From Primula veris (Eukaryota > Streptophyta > Magnoliopsida > Ericales > Primulaceae): a stretch of DNA of 64,000 nucleotides. The first letter of the stretch is position 1. Each line of letters starts with the position of its first letter. Under the pieces are notes generated by a model. The model was not told the DNA's origin and did no database searches. It worked only from the letters and a program-made list of their open reading frames with translations. The stretch spans positions 11,892,258 through 11,956,257 of the forward strand of contig OY821747.1 in NCBI GenBank assembly GCA_963682055.1. Reading direction: 5' to 3'. Of this stretch, positions 46,760 through 60,413 are shown piece by piece. The position numbers and the translations under genes are program-made.

Positions 46760-48966
46760 TGTCACGCCCCGGATTTTGGATAAACCCGGGTCGTGAATGT
46801 AAATTAAAATAAAAAGGAAAAAGTTAAAATAACGAAACATGCAGAAAGTCATTCGATAATATGCTAATCAATAGAACCAAATAAATACTTCAGGCCATGC
46901 CGATAATCACATTTGATTCACTAAATTGGCCTAAGGGTAGCCAACGGTGTTCAAATGTGACAACACAAACAAGACAATACGTTTTTAGAAAATTTCGGCA
47001 TGAGCTTCGCGTATCTACTTGTTTCCAATAAATTAGACCTGTCTGAAACAACATATAACAAAATCGCAACGCGATTACCAAATAATCCAAAATCAAATCC
47101 AACCCAGCTGACATTCTATAAAATAGCGTAATCTAAAATAAACTTGCATTAAACGCCTATTAGGTCCACAAGGCTCAAAATGAGGTAATACCAAAATGAA
47201 TAAAAACAAGTCTGACGTGCGCACGATCACGTGTAATATCATAATGAGCCCCATGCAAGCATTCTAAACTTCGCCACAGTCTACATCAACACCTGTACAT
47301 CGATCATGAACAAAATGTACAGAAAACAAAGAAAGGAGGTAAGAAAACAATCTCACTTTAAAAACGGCGCGTGCTACTAAGCGCGCACACACAATCCTAA
47401 CATGGCAAATATGATATCTTGGCAAATAATGACAAAGGCAATTGCACGAAAAACACATCAACAAATATAACTCGCAACACAAGTAAATGAACATATAATC
47501 AAGATCAACTGAATTAATAATAAAACAAAATAAAATAAAACAAAACAAAACAAAACAAAACGAAACACAAAGTCGGGATTGCCTCACATGTACCCACTTT
47601 TAGAGCCACTCTGCTCTAGGACCCAAAGTGCAATGGTTCCCTCACCCATATTATGACACTAACATGTGACCAAAAGATATGGGGCCGGCTTTAAGGGGAC
47701 TAACCCTATGGTACCGATATACCTAATCCTTGCGCAAGTTTCCGGGATCTCACCGTAAGCTGACACAGCTCCGCCTTAACACTTGGTACTGCAATCCCTA
47801 AAATAAATATAAAAGACTCCGAATACCCAAACACGAAAACAATAAACTCCACAATAAAACATAAAACACACTTTATAATATTCGATGTAATTAGATAAAC
47901 ATATCACCACAAAAATATACACGGTATCACCACAAGAGTATACACGATATCACCACTAACACACTTTCACCACTTTCACGATTTTAAAAGATTTAATTAA
48001 ATAACACATTTAAATCATTTTATTCTCCACAATTCATTTTATAATAAAAATAGTAATATTGCCATACACAATATAATCACCATAAAAATATGATTAGCAT
48101 AAATAAAACCATGGAAGCATATTACACATACACAATACAATAACATGATGCAATACACACTAACCAACCAACTAACCATTTACATAGCCTAGCATACAAC
48201 AAACAACACATAAAAACCGCCTTTAAAGCGAAACTATATTCTTCCCCCTTACCTATACAAACGAGAGCTCGTTTGTAAAAATATCCCAACCTCGAACCGA
48301 AAACCCACCGAACAATCAAAGCTAGATATGGACAGCCCACTAATCGCCCTCAAGTAGTCCCTAAACGTAATTAGAACAAGCTACGGATCAATAAAATTGA
48401 TGTAAATTCGGATTATTAATGAAACCCTAAAAATGGGTTTTTATAAAAGTTAAAATCAGATGAAACGGCTTACACGGATAGATAGCTCTCGAAAAATAGG
48501 CTAAGAAAACATATTCGATTGTCGAAAACGGACTCCCGATGACGTCGGAATCGGCTCCCGAAGTCGCTGCCCTAAAATCCCCCGAAAACCCCACACACGA
48601 CCACTGCCAGAACTCGTCGGACTGCAGCCTTAACTCGTGTCTGACTTGAACAGTCCTTCTCTGGTGGACCCGATCTCCCTCTCTGTCACTCAGCTCTCTC
48701 TCTCTCTCTCTACTGTGTATCTATGTATATATATGTATATATATCTATGTATATGTATGTATATATATATATAGGTTTTAGTTAACTAATATACTAACTA
48801 GTCCTCCTATTTATTACACGATACCAATTACCCCCCACAACTATTATATACACCCAATTTCATATCACATGTATATTTCACACAAATACGTAATCACTCA
48901 CAAAACTAAATATCACTATCTTATTACTAAATTAATAATAAAGTACAAAATTTCCGAGACGTTACA
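46760..48966 (-). repeat. 5' LTR of the chromovirus
   Basis: Near-identical to 40557-42763, with about six substitutions seen (for example near 47267, 47409, 47583, 48377 and 48906). Confidence 0.95.
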
Positions 48967-49555
48967 CAATATATTACAAAGAATAGAAATGATAAAAATA
49001 AATAAATAGGGGGGAAACACAGAAGAAAGCCATGCGGAAAGAAGACAAATCGTAAGTCATAAACTGTAAGGGTACAGAAGGCATATATACGTGCTCGTTT
49101 AATTGCTTAATTTTGAAAGATCCCTCGTAGCTACATTTCTAAGTGCATTAGATAGAAGCGCCATAACAATGAGCAATATGCAATATATTGAGTACAGATT
49201 CATGATATTGATGTCAAGCAATTAAAAGTGTAACTAGATTAATGGTGGACAAAACATATTACTGTACAAAAAAAAAAAAAAAAAAAAAAGAGTTCAGTCA
49301 TCTAATTAATTTTCTATGGCAAATCTTACAACAGTCAAATAGGGTAAGGACAGCCAGCACAGATTCAAGTGAAATGGCCAAAAAACTAAAAAATGAATCT
49401 TGAGAATCTAAAAGACTAATCCAAGAAAAACATCATTTTTGTACACAAACCTATAATGTTTTACTAACATTTTTGTACACCATACTTAAAGTTCACAAAT
49501 AAGTTAGCAATCAACAAATATCAAACGATTAGTAGAAAAAACGTATCCAAAATTA

Positions 49556-50743
49556 CGAATAAATAAATCTTATTTTCCATACTTGCCATCCAACTAATAA
49601 TGAGTCGGATAAAATCTAGCTTTTCAATTGACTTTTGAGAATTGGTGACCTAATTGTTCGATTTGGAAGATATATGCGTCTAAAATCTAAATGGTGAACA
49701 GTATAATAGCTTGGTGTAGCTAATTATTGAAGTTTCGTGTACAGTAGTGAGATTTCCCCTACTTAAATAGAGACATCGGAAACTTACTTTGGTAACCCGC
49801 AGGCAATAGAGAATTCACGGTGACTCCAGCTATCCATAAAGTGATTCCAGGGTTTTTCCGGGGTATTTGATTTACCCTGGTTTCCTTGAAATTTGGGAAA
49901 GATCTGCTTGAAAAATAAATGTTCCTCAAACCAAACATCAGGAAATTTTATTTTACCCAAAAATATTTTACTTCCCTCATTTTACACCAAAGTAAACAGA
50001 GCCTAACTTGAATTCGAATCTTTTTGTTTAATATGATTAAGAATAGAAACGAGGTGGATCGACACTACAGAGAACATTCCTCCAAGTCTATACATCAGAA
50101 GCAATGCCTTTCACTTTACCTGAGCTTGCCAATTTTCTCTGTACATCTTTGCCCAAATTTTTGGATTTGGATGAACACATCCTTTTGCCCTTACATTCAT
50201 CACATGATCAATCATCAGTATGAATATTGTGCTTTTTTCTGCAATAACTAACAAAACAGATACCATAACAACTACAAATTTAATATGGACGCACATACAA
50301 AAATGAAGGGAAAGAGAGAGAGAGTGTGTCGTCTCTTACCCATGCTCACGACTGGTTTTGAACTTAGGGCAAATCAAAATTTCATTTGCTCTATCAATGT
50401 CCCCTGCATATATCACAAACCTCAACCTGAAAATACAAACAATTTTATCAAGATTTTTTTTTTTACAGATGTCTCAGAGAAAAAGAGGATATGCAAACAG
50501 GCTTATAAGAATCTGTGAATTTGACAAATTGGTCCTGATAGGATCCGTTTCGAGTTTTGACGACAAGTGGATCTGTTTTTATCCAAAAACACAAAACCAG
50601 ATTAATTGTTAGGTGTTGGATTCGCCAGGAATCTGAACTCAAACACTCTAAACAGTTGGGAGGTGATCTAAACCATTGAGATCCATTAGAATTATCTAAT
50701 CCTAGTTGTTGAAACAATCTGAATCGTTAAACCTGTTTTTAAT
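49556..50743. other. No supported gene
   Basis: AT-rich. Several short overlapping ORFs on both strands (50024-50717) have no domain. GTAAACAGAGCCTAA near 49994 looks like the edge of a small MITE, but no partner end was found. Confidence 0.4.
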
Positions 50744-52400
50744 GAAAATTCTATTTTTTATTTTTCTGTTAACTGACTGAAAACGGGTGAATTACTATGA
50801 GAAAAACGTGACTATGACCAAATGAATCAGATACAATCACTTGGCCAAATTGATCCGATCCGTCAAACCGTAAACTATTCATATAATCTAAATCATCGAC
50901 CAGATCCCAATGGTTCAATGTGGATCAAACCGAGTAATTCATATTAATTCTAAAGACCGTATTAGATTTTGATTTAGCTAAAAGAGGACCGTTTTATCAC
51001 CACATTAAAAAAAAACATCTTGTAAAACAAGCCACGTTGAACATTTTATCATTTACTCAAATTCTCTAGAATAATAAATAATATATGTACACAAGCACAA
51101 GATCTAATGACAATATACAACATTCGTATATCAGATCAACCAATACCGAGTATTCATCTAGTTTTTTAATAGCATAATAGTAAAATCTAATAATACAATG
51201 GCAATATCAAATTCATGACAACTTTCCATAAAATAAGCAAACTAAAGACTGTTCGACGCTTAAATTAAAGTCATGAGTAATGGAGCCACTCCTTGATCCT
51301 CTAATTTATTTAAAACAAATTTTGACGAATGCAGAAGAGAACTCGTTATCAATAAACAACATTTACACGGAAATGTAAGAGAACAACACATTAACTGAGA
51401 GAAAAAAACTAGGTTTTCTTTTATAAATTATGGTATTTTGTTTTACCATTGCGCAATCTAACTGTGAAGTTGACAGCTTCTGCGAATGTTTCTCCATCCT
51501 TTTTGGCGTAGCAACAAGATAGAAAGGGAAGAGATAGAGAAAGAGAGAAGATCCTACGTTTGACATGGGTAATGCCTGAATGTGTTGTCTGCTCGGTAAA
51601 CCTAAAGTGATATTGTTCATGTTTACCCAACAGACAATACATTCAGGCATTACCCATGTCAAACATAGGATTTTCTCTCTTTTTCTATCTCCTTTTTTTA
51701 TCTTGTTGCTAAGCCAAAGTGGATGGCGAAAAATTCGCAGCTCTCAACTTCACAGTCAGATTGCGAAATGGTAAAACGAAATACCATAATTTAAAAAAAA
51801 AAAAATTATCAGTTAAAATGTTGTTCTCTTATATTTCTATGTACATGTTTATTTATAACGAGTTCTTTTCTGCAGTCGTCAAAAGTTGTTTTAAGTAAAT
51901 TAGAGGATCTATGAATGAGCCCATTACTCATGACCTTGATTTATAGAAAGTTGTCATGAATTTGATATTGCCATTGTATTATTAGATTTTACTATTATGC
52001 TACTAAAAAATTAGAGAAATACTTGGTGTTGGTTGATCTGATACACGGATGTTGTATCTTGTCATTAGATCTTGTGTTTGTGTACCTATGTAATTTATTA
52101 TTCTAGAGAATATAAGTAAACGATAAAATTTTCAACTGGTTGGTTTGTACAAGATTTTTTTGTTTTTTAATGTGGTGATAAAGCGGTCTTGTTTTAGCTA
52201 AATCAGAATCTATATATTACGGTGTTTAGCATTAATATTAAGTGTTTTATTCGGTTTGATCCAGAAACGTTCGAATCTGGTCGATGATTTAGATTATATG
52301 AATAGTTTTCGATTTAACAGATCAGATCAATTTGGCGAGTGATTGTATCTGAGTCAGCACTTAAAAATAAGGGTCTGGAAAAACAAAAATAGAATTTTGA
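50744..52400. repeat. Long imperfect palindrome (inverted repeat, about 0.8-kb arms, 19-bp spacer)
   Basis: The left arm (50744-51601) and right arm (51621-52400) are reverse complements, with many small differences. Paired landmarks: GAAAATTCTA with TAGAATTTTG, CAGATACAATCACT with AGTGATTGTATCTG, ACAATGGCAATATCAAATTC with GAATTTGATATTGCCATTG, and GGGTAATGCCTGAATGTGTT with the mirror at 51640. The ORFs in both arms are read-through of the repeat. It may be a Foldback-type element or an inverted duplication. Transcribed, it would fold into a long hairpin. Confidence 0.92.
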
Positions 52401-52455
52401 AGAAGTAGCTAAACTACAGAATTTTGTATCAGATCAATTTGGATTATTAGAATTT

Positions 52456-52494
52456 ACCTCTAATAGTGGTCTGATTGTATCCACTATTAGAGGT
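52456..52494. repeat. Perfect 14-bp inverted repeat (hairpin)
   Basis: ACCTCTAATAGTGG (52456-52469) and CCACTATTAGAGGT (52481-52494), with an 11-bp loop, just outside the right palindrome arm. Confidence 0.85.
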
Positions 52495-52809
52495 GTCCTA
52501 TATTCACCACGATGAGGTTGGTCCCTCTTTTAATTTTTAGTACACTCAGCTACCTATGCAAAATAAATAAAAATGAAAATTTGGTAAATTGTGGGGATGC
52601 GATTGCTCATATGTTGGCAACAAAGTTAATTCAATCTGTTTAATTAAGAACTTGCTACCCCAAGAGTTAAATAAGTATACAAACATAACTTAGACCAGGG
52701 CCCGGTGACATGATTTTTAAAAATATAATAAAATGAGAAGCAGTGACATCATACAAGAAAAAATACTTCTCCATAAAAAGAGGTAAAGTAAGGTACAAAC
52801 TAATTCGTA
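52495..52809. other. No supported gene
   Basis: AT-rich spacer between the palindrome and the Helitron-like element. Confidence 0.4.
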
Positions 52810-53262
52810 TCTATACTATTATAATAAGCCAACCCAATATTTTTTGAGGGCTGCCAAATTTTACCACTTTTTTTCAAAAATACCCTTACACTTTTTTATT
52901 AATTACCACAATACCATATTCTCATAAAAAATAGAGAAAAAGTAATAACTAATAACACTTTTTATCTCTATTTAAGCTCTCAAAATTCTTTTTAGTCTTC
53001 TCATCTTATACTCTTATCTTTTTTTTATTCTCCAAATATTTGTATCATAACTATACTTATTTTCTAAATTTTATCGCATTACGCGTCTCACACACAAAAT
53101 AACACTTTTTATCTCTATTTAAGCTCTCAAAATTCTTTTTAGTCTTCTCATCTTATACTCTTATCTTTTTTTTATTCTCCAAATATTTGTATCATAACTA
53201 TACTTATTTTCTAAATTTTATCGCATTACGCGTCTCACACGCAAAGCGTGAGACACGATGTG
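52810..53262 (+). mobile_element. Non-autonomous Helitron-like element (3' end uncertain)
   Basis: It begins TCTATACTATTATAATAAGC after an A, which matches typical plant Helitron 5' ends. Near the other end is a stem-loop (GTCTCAC 53232-53238 with GTGAGAC 53248-53254). The expected CTRR terminus a few bases after the hairpin is not seen, so it is truncated or misassigned. It contains a 147-bp tandem duplication and has no coding capacity. Confidence 0.5.
52953..53240. repeat. 147-bp tandem duplication inside the Helitron-like element
   Basis: TAACACTTTTTATCTC starts at 52953 and 53100. The copies are almost identical up to CGTCTCACAC. Confidence 0.95.
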
Positions 53263-53713
53263 TTTGTGTTTGTCTCTAAAAAATTATAGTAAGAAATGGG
53301 ATGTACAACTAAGTAAACTATATATGTATTCATATGTAATCATTCATAAAAGTTTCATCATATAAGGAATGGGATGTACAACTAAGTAAACTATATATAG
53401 TAAGAAAGTACTTCTAGATAACACTGTAGGTAGATATAGAGATGTACCAAAAAATGGTCTGACAAGATGTGTTTGTGTTTGTCTCTAAAAAATTATCTTA
53501 AAAAAGGTGTATGCATTTACAAAGATAACACTGTAGGTAGATATAGAGATGTGTTTGTGTTTGTGTTTGTGTTTGTGTTTGTGTTTGTGTTTGTCTCTAA
53601 AAAAATTATCTGAAAAAGGTGTATATATATATATCAGGAGTCTAGGTCAATGGGGCACGAATTAATTAAATAAAATTACTAGTACTAGAAAGATATGGTT
53701 CATTTCAAAAAAC

Positions 53714-53745
<32 letters not shown>

Positions 53746-54869
53746 AGATTTGGTTCGACCAACCAGAATGGATTCAGTGTTTCTGGCTGATTCTCAGTTG
53801 ATGATTTGATTATCTATTTAAGATATTATTTTAATTCAATTTTCATTGATTAATTTCTATCATTAATAAGGTTCATGTGATCATAAAATGAATATTTTAC
53901 TATGCATCACTATTTTAAGTGTAATGTTTGTTGAATATGCATGTATGAGAAATAATATAATTAAATTGGAGACATATATGGTTTCACCAAAATGAATACT
54001 TCTTCCTATCCTTTGTATTCTTTGTTTTTTCACTCTTTTGCATAAGGTATTAATATAGGTACAAAAAGATAACTAACACTACGAGCAGAGTATACCTAGA
54101 AACTGTAAAACCACTTTAAGAAAGAAAACTAAATTTGAGACGTGTAATATTATGTTATGGAGCATCGAAATAGGTACGTGATCTAGTGCAAACGATAGTA
54201 ATATTAAGTATGTACTTCTTCCAAACACGAGAGGGGAGCTAAACATTCAGTAAACAATGCAAGTTAGATTCGAAAATTTGTCGACGTTTTGCTCGACATC
54301 TATTTAATGGTGAGTTTATGGACAAACACTCTTTGTGTGAAAGTGAAACTCAAATCAGTTAATACTCCTTTTATTTTGCCATTAAAATTGACTTCGGTAA
54401 GGGTTTTCAAATTTATCAAACACAACTTAAATGCTTTCATTTTTTTAGTCGAAGCTAAACCAAACTAATGAGTATACTGTATAAATGTAAAAGAAAACAA
54501 CCCTTGCCTTTTTTCAAGTGATAACAAAAACCTAACAAATTTAATATATGATAAGAAGATATGGACTTTGACTCATGCAACTAGTAGCCACTAGCGAGTT
54601 ACTTGCTCTTAATGAAGCTACGTTTATGGACTCATTGAGACTTAATGATGGGTAAATTAACATAGTAAATTTTTGGATAAATCAAGTCACTCGAGTGGGA
54701 ACACTATTCTGTCATAGATGAACCCTAGAATGTTTACCATAACCAAATGTCGATGCAAAGGGATTTAAGGGTGAGTACGCATGTTACGAGAATAAATGAA
54801 CAAGTAGCATTGACAATAACCCCCCAAACTAGATCTAACTCAAGTCCTCGCCGATGCCGGGGTGGGGGT

Positions 54870-55405
54870 TGTTGGGTACGTTGTAATTAAACACAATAAT
54901 TTCTACGGAAAAAGAAATTGACAAATAAACAGAAAATGATTTCCTCAAATATATAAATATCAATTACAACCGTCAAAATTAAGAGTATGTAAATGATACC
55001 GAAATGGACTAAAGTCCGAGACGAGGTAACTGCAAGCATTTTCCCTTAAACGATATTTGTCCCGCCACATCTGCTTCTGGCTAAATGGGGCACTTCGTTC
55101 CCAAGGTACAACGTTTATCGCATGTGACTTGGCGGAAACGGCACCGAGCTACGGTCGGGCCGTTGGTGGTGCGGTACTCTCTCTCTATATGTATGCATAT
55201 GTGTTTGTGTGTGAATGTGTATATGTCATGTGTTTGTTTTTCTCATCTTTTTCTTGTCTAGAAAAAGGATAGATATATGCATGTTTTTTACCAAAAAACA
55301 TATGAAGAGTTACATGTCAATAATGCCATAAATGGGGGGCAATTAACATTGTAAGTTACACAAATAAATTGCATTCACTTACAAAACCATTTTGGTTTTC
55401 CAACA
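54870..55405 (-). repeat. Left LTR of the non-coding LTR element
   Basis: It starts TGTTGGGTACGTTG and ends GGTTTTCCAACA, and includes CTCTCTCTATATGTATGC. Confidence 0.9.
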
Positions 55406-58400
55406 ATCCCCCACATGAATGCAATCAACTGACATGCAACGTGCATCCTAAATGCAATCGAGAGAACCACGAGAATTCACTGCATAAGAACAGGTAGCGC
55501 GCGCCTTAAACCTGCCATAGTGATGTAAAATCTGAAATGCTACTATTGGGTAGCCTTAAAGCCTTGAACCCTTTAGCGTTTGTGCATACCAGGATAATAC
55601 TCACACAGTGTCCTCTCTACACCACTTACTAAGCCCTTTGGTTGTTGTCCATATTTGGCCCTGGACTGCCTTGGCAAATTCAACCGAGTGCTCTAGTGAT
55701 TTAGCCCTAGCTCATCACATAGTATCGTCCATACACACTCGTTATATGTGATTTTCAAGTCAAGGATATCCTGACTCACCCCACTCGATCTTCGAGATAC
55801 TTGATTCATTAAGAGCCTCACGCTCACCCTTACAGTGGTACAGGTCTATCACTCTTTCATCATAGAAATAGGCTGAGAACTTATGTTCTCGAGTGCTTTG
55901 TTCGGTTACCCGCACAATTCAGTTTTTCATTGAACCCGAGATTGAAGTTTCCAGTTCAGGTTGGGTTACCTATGCGAAGGTTTCCAATTTATTGGGCTTC
56001 AAACCCCATTTCCCTCGATGATGCTCCAACTCCTCCACGAGTCAAGCATTTTTTATATGGATCCCTATTATTATCCTTAGACCTTGCAAAGTCTATGGAT
56101 ACCATAATTTTTGCTAGCAATTCCTCTTACGGATTTGTGTCTCCGCCGAATATGTCATGACTTTGTCGGGACTTTCCATTATACAAATTATTCTGATCCC
56201 GTTTAATAACTGACTGACTGCAGCAGTGCACGTTTATTGCGGGAACAGATTTTGGCCACTTGGAATACCTCCCAAGACTTCTCAGCCAATCTGCCTCTTC
56301 TGTAGCTTGATTCAACGTTATGAATTCTAACTATACAGTTTCTCCAACTATACAGGTCTATTTTACAGACCTCCATAAGACTACAACCTCTTTAAGTATA
56401 AACATATCCACTAATGGACCTTGTACTATTAAAGTTCGAGATACACTTGGTATCTAAATACCCTCCAAACATTTTGGACATCTCGTATAATGCAGTTCAT
56501 GATTGGCAGTATACCTCATGTATCTGAGAAGCCTCATTGGCAAACCTACTGAGTCTGCTCACTGAGTTGGCTATAACTGGTCTAGTGCAGTTCTTGACGC
56601 ACAAGAGACTATCTATGATAAGTTAGGTGTTTGTTTTAGTCCATATAACGACTTAACAAGTTTTCGCACCTTGCCTTACTTTACACGGAACCACGACCCA
56701 ATGGGTTGTTCCTAATTCTCTAGATCTCCATTTATAAAACACATGTTCTCATTAATTAATGATGCGTCATTTTTATAGAGATTAGAGTATAGACATTAAA
56801 ATTATCAAAACCATCAGTTTACTTAAAGTAATTGACTTTATTTCTCACGTGCCTATCAACCTCATTGTTGATGGCATCTTCCCATATACACATTATATGG
56901 AAAACATTGATTATTTCAATGTCGTCGATTCACCTTCACTCATGAAGGTCAAGGGACAAAGGAAGTTTCATTACTTACCCTTTTACCATGCCGATGCACT
57001 TCATCTTCCTTAAAAGATTCACTTTCCATATTTTTCCAGCACCGTTTGAGTGTTCACTTGTCTTGGGTAGCGTAATACTTTGAACCCTCAACATATTGGT
57101 CACACTCGCCAGGCGTTAGAGTTTTGCGGAAAACTTCTCCTTTTGAAAATATGCTTCTCGGGCATAGAACAATGTTCTATATGCACTTTGAAGTCATATG
57201 CCTTATGCACTATAAACCGATCAGCACTATATTTTGTGCTTATCCGATGAACACACAATCTACCGTTTTCGATCCTATCCAAATCCTTCAAGGAACAAAA
57301 TTGAGACCTTTCTTAGCTTAGCACCAAACTTTCACGAACTTATAGTCAGGCACCATGCCTTCTATAATTCCTAAGCGATAGTTTGTTCAACACATAGCTT
57401 GCGGAAAGCTCACTTCCCGTACAAATTCAGAGTTTAATCTTGAACTTATCAACATGATATTCATCGTTTAAAAACTACATTTTTGCTCGAGAGCATAATA
57501 AGTCGTTCTTTAACGATTGGTGTCATTCCATCAACACAATTATGTGAACGGTGTCTCATATTCACCGTTTCAATCACACTGATCATGTATTCATATCCAT
57601 GTGAACATACCATTTCGGAACTAGTTAGACAATATCTAACACTTCCAAAAATAGTCTATCATTTAATGATTAGCAGTTAATCATTGGATTAAAGTTGGTA
57701 GATTAACACAACAGAACACCCATGATTAAACATGTTTTCTGACAAGCCTTAATCCTCAACAATAGAATTCACATATTCATTTTTACTTGAATGAATATCT
57801 CGACTGATTTATCTTTACTTCTCATCAAGTAGACATATCAGTGTTTAATACATCCATCAATAAATTGAGGAAATATCTTTTAAAACCCTTATTGGTTTTG
57901 CACTCATCTCAAATGCATCGAACCATTTGGTTATGTACTCCGTTCGAAACTTCGAACTGAAAACTTAGCAATACATTGCTTCAAACACAAACTCATATTT
58001 GTGTTTCAATTTAAATAATAAATTTAGAAAAATAAAACATTTAAGCTTTTATATTTTCATCACCTACTATATCATGTCAAATCAGTGACTTGGTTGAATA
58101 ATTCAACATGTCATTATTGACCACAAGAGTATCGACTAAAATGCTCATTTTGAACAAATAGTCACTCATGTATTGACACAAACAAGCAAACTTATCACAA
58201 TTTGATCCTAGTGTTTTGGATACCGAAAGGCTACTGCCCTTTAGGTTTCAAAAACCACTAGTCATGATTCAGATTTGTATGCTTGCACTTGTTAGTGGAT
58301 TTTCAAATGTTTAAAACGTTTCCACACATTAACGCCCCCACAGTTCATGCATTCCCTTTGTCCTCACTCAGAACATGCACACTGTTATAGAAAAACTTAA

Positions 58401-58639
58401 TTGGTTTCAAGATGGTAAATGAACAATATCATTTATTTTAGACGTTTTAAATCCATACCAATAAACCGTTAGATATTCTCCCACTCGCCCGCAGACGTTA
58501 TGGGATACGTTTAGATTCTCGATCTACAGGATCAACGAGTTACCCCCACATTTGTGGGACCCTTGAGGTTTTTCCCCAATAATAGTAATATACTATTACT
58601 CAATTACTATTCTCAATAATAGCAAACACAACATATTCA

Positions 58640-58790
58640 TAATATGTTATTTCAACAAGTTAATAAGATGTTATATCAACAAATTATTAAATGTTCTTTC
58701 AACAAACTAATAAAATGTTAATTCAACAAATTATTAAATGTTATTTCAATAAAATAATAAGATGTTATTTCAACAAATAATAAAATAGCC
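58640..58790. repeat. About 29-bp tandem repeat, 5 copies, inside the non-coding LTR element
   Basis: Variants of ATGTTATTTCAACAAATTAA recur between 58640 and 58790. Confidence 0.8.
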
Positions 58791-60032
58791 GATACTTGTT
58801 TATTCTTGAAATAAAACTCAACGGCCATTTATAATTTGTTTAACCATCAAATTATTTGCTCTTTGATGAACAAAGTTGGTTATTAAATAACCTTTTATCC
58901 AAATATGTAACCGACTCGTCATTGCAATTCGTAGGTAGCGAATAAAGCTTTCCATAAATGCAAACAACGACTATCGTTACAATACTTTATAACTCTCCAA
59001 ATTAAATTGCGATTGATCACAATTAATAAGAAGTTATAAACACTCGTCATTAATCTCATTAATGATTACCGCTACAAATTTTGTAACCCTCCAAATTAAA
59101 TTGCAATAAATCACAATTAATACGGATATCACCCATTATATCACCACATTAGTGGCTTTAATAATGGTGATTTCGAATTTGTAACCCTCGTCATTAATAT
59201 GAATTCATGCAAAATTAATAGGAGTTACACCGGCATCCACAATGTTCTGGTCAGTTCCAGCACCCACTGTGTTCCGGACATTTTCCGCAGGAAACTGTTT
59301 GTTATCTCAAATAACAAACACGCACAATCTAATTTCGAAAAATGAAACTAAAACTCCTCCTTCGCAAACACCAAATTTCTATAACCACGCATGGTTTCAA
59401 GAAACTGATTTTGCAAGAGTATTGTAGTTTATTCCCGAAAAAGATTATCAAATTCTGAAAGATTTATTCAGCCGTAAACACCAGATAAATCTGATTTTAC
59501 ACAGAATAATCTCATAATTCAATCAGTTCTGTCGTAAGCCCCAAATTCTGAAAAATCAGAAAATGGTTTTACAAGAACTATTTCGAAAGCAGTTCTCGTA
59601 ATCCCCAATTTAATGGCTTTTACTAGAACTGTTTCAAATAATAACCGATTCTCCAATTCCATTGTAGAGATCCATGTCTACACAAATACTCATTGGAAAT
59701 TGTTAGTACTTTATTAACATGAAAACAATAAACATGTATAAAATTCACTAACAATATAATGTAACGAGATTACTCATAATATGAAAGGATAATAAATCAA
59801 TTCATTACTAAATTATTCACATGACTTATTATAGTAATAGTCCAAAAAAAAAAACGGTTTCGTAATGTGTCTCAATACCCATTACTACGAAAAATTAATC
59901 ACCATTTAAGTCCAAAATTAAACTCTATTATTACCTGACTTTAAAACGGTTACACAATCTGTGTATTATATCCTCTGGAAAAACAAACTAAAAAACAATT
60001 AATTCTCATTCCATAATAAGCATCAATTAAGG

Positions 60033-60413
60033 AGTTCAAATATTCTACCCCCTATTCTCTATCCCTTCCGTGCCTCCTTGCTTATTTTCACTCAAATTTT
60101 AAATTTTCACAACTTATACCGCAACTTTATAAACTTTTATATTATATTGTATTCAAATTTTAAAACATTTGAACATAATATTGTTTTACACAATTTTTTT
60201 AATATTCAATGTTTAATTTACACTAATTTATACATTTATTCCAAAATAAATTTTGCGTGGATTTTCTTTTAAAAATAATTATTGGAATGTATTGATACAT
60301 GTATTATAGTAATTGTACACTTTTTTTCAAGTTTTTTAGAATTTTTTTTTTTGATAAAATAAGCAAGGGGGCATGGAAGGGGGTAGAGAAATGGGGTAGA
60401 AGATTTGGACTCT
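60033..60413. mobile_element. Mutator-type MITE nested in the non-coding LTR element, 9-bp TSD
   Basis: The ends are long inverted repeats of about 50 bp: the left begins AGTTCAAATATTCTACCCC, and the right, reverse-complemented, begins AGAGTCCAAATCTTCTACCC and also carries GCTTATTTTA. CAATTAAGG flanks both sides (60024-60032 and 60414-60422). A 9-bp duplication with long inverted repeats fits the Mutator superfamily. The AT-rich 280-bp centre has no gene. Confidence 0.9.

Larger units (their letters stand above)
40557..48966 (-). mobile_element. Ty3/gypsy chromovirus, very recent, deleted for most of gag and protease
   Basis: Two 2207-bp LTRs (40557-42763 and 46760-48966) differ at about six positions by eye. 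CAATA flanks both ends (40552-40556 and 48967-48971). The PBS on the minus strand is TGGTTTCAGAGC (46746-46757; one mismatch to the tRNA-Met form), and a polypurine tract GTTGGGGAGAA lies beside 42764. The internal region is only about 4.0 kb and holds RT, RNase H, integrase and a chromodomain. The integrase style and C-terminal chromodomain suggest the Tekay/Del group (inference). Confidence 0.95.
40060..49555. repeat. Duplicated segment C, right copy, interrupted by the chromovirus
   Basis: 40060-40556 and 48967-49555 match 18640-19580. The two halves meet at CAATA, the target site of the chromovirus. A pure poly-A run lies near 49269-49289. Non-coding. Confidence 0.88.

Noticed and set aside
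51363..51774. Similar ORFs on both strands around 51.4-51.8 kb
   Set aside because: Mirror images produced by the palindrome, not a gene pair.
55930..56160. 76-aa ORF in the non-coding LTR element as a gag remnant
   Set aside because: No capsid or zinc-knuckle motif, and flanking frames are closed.
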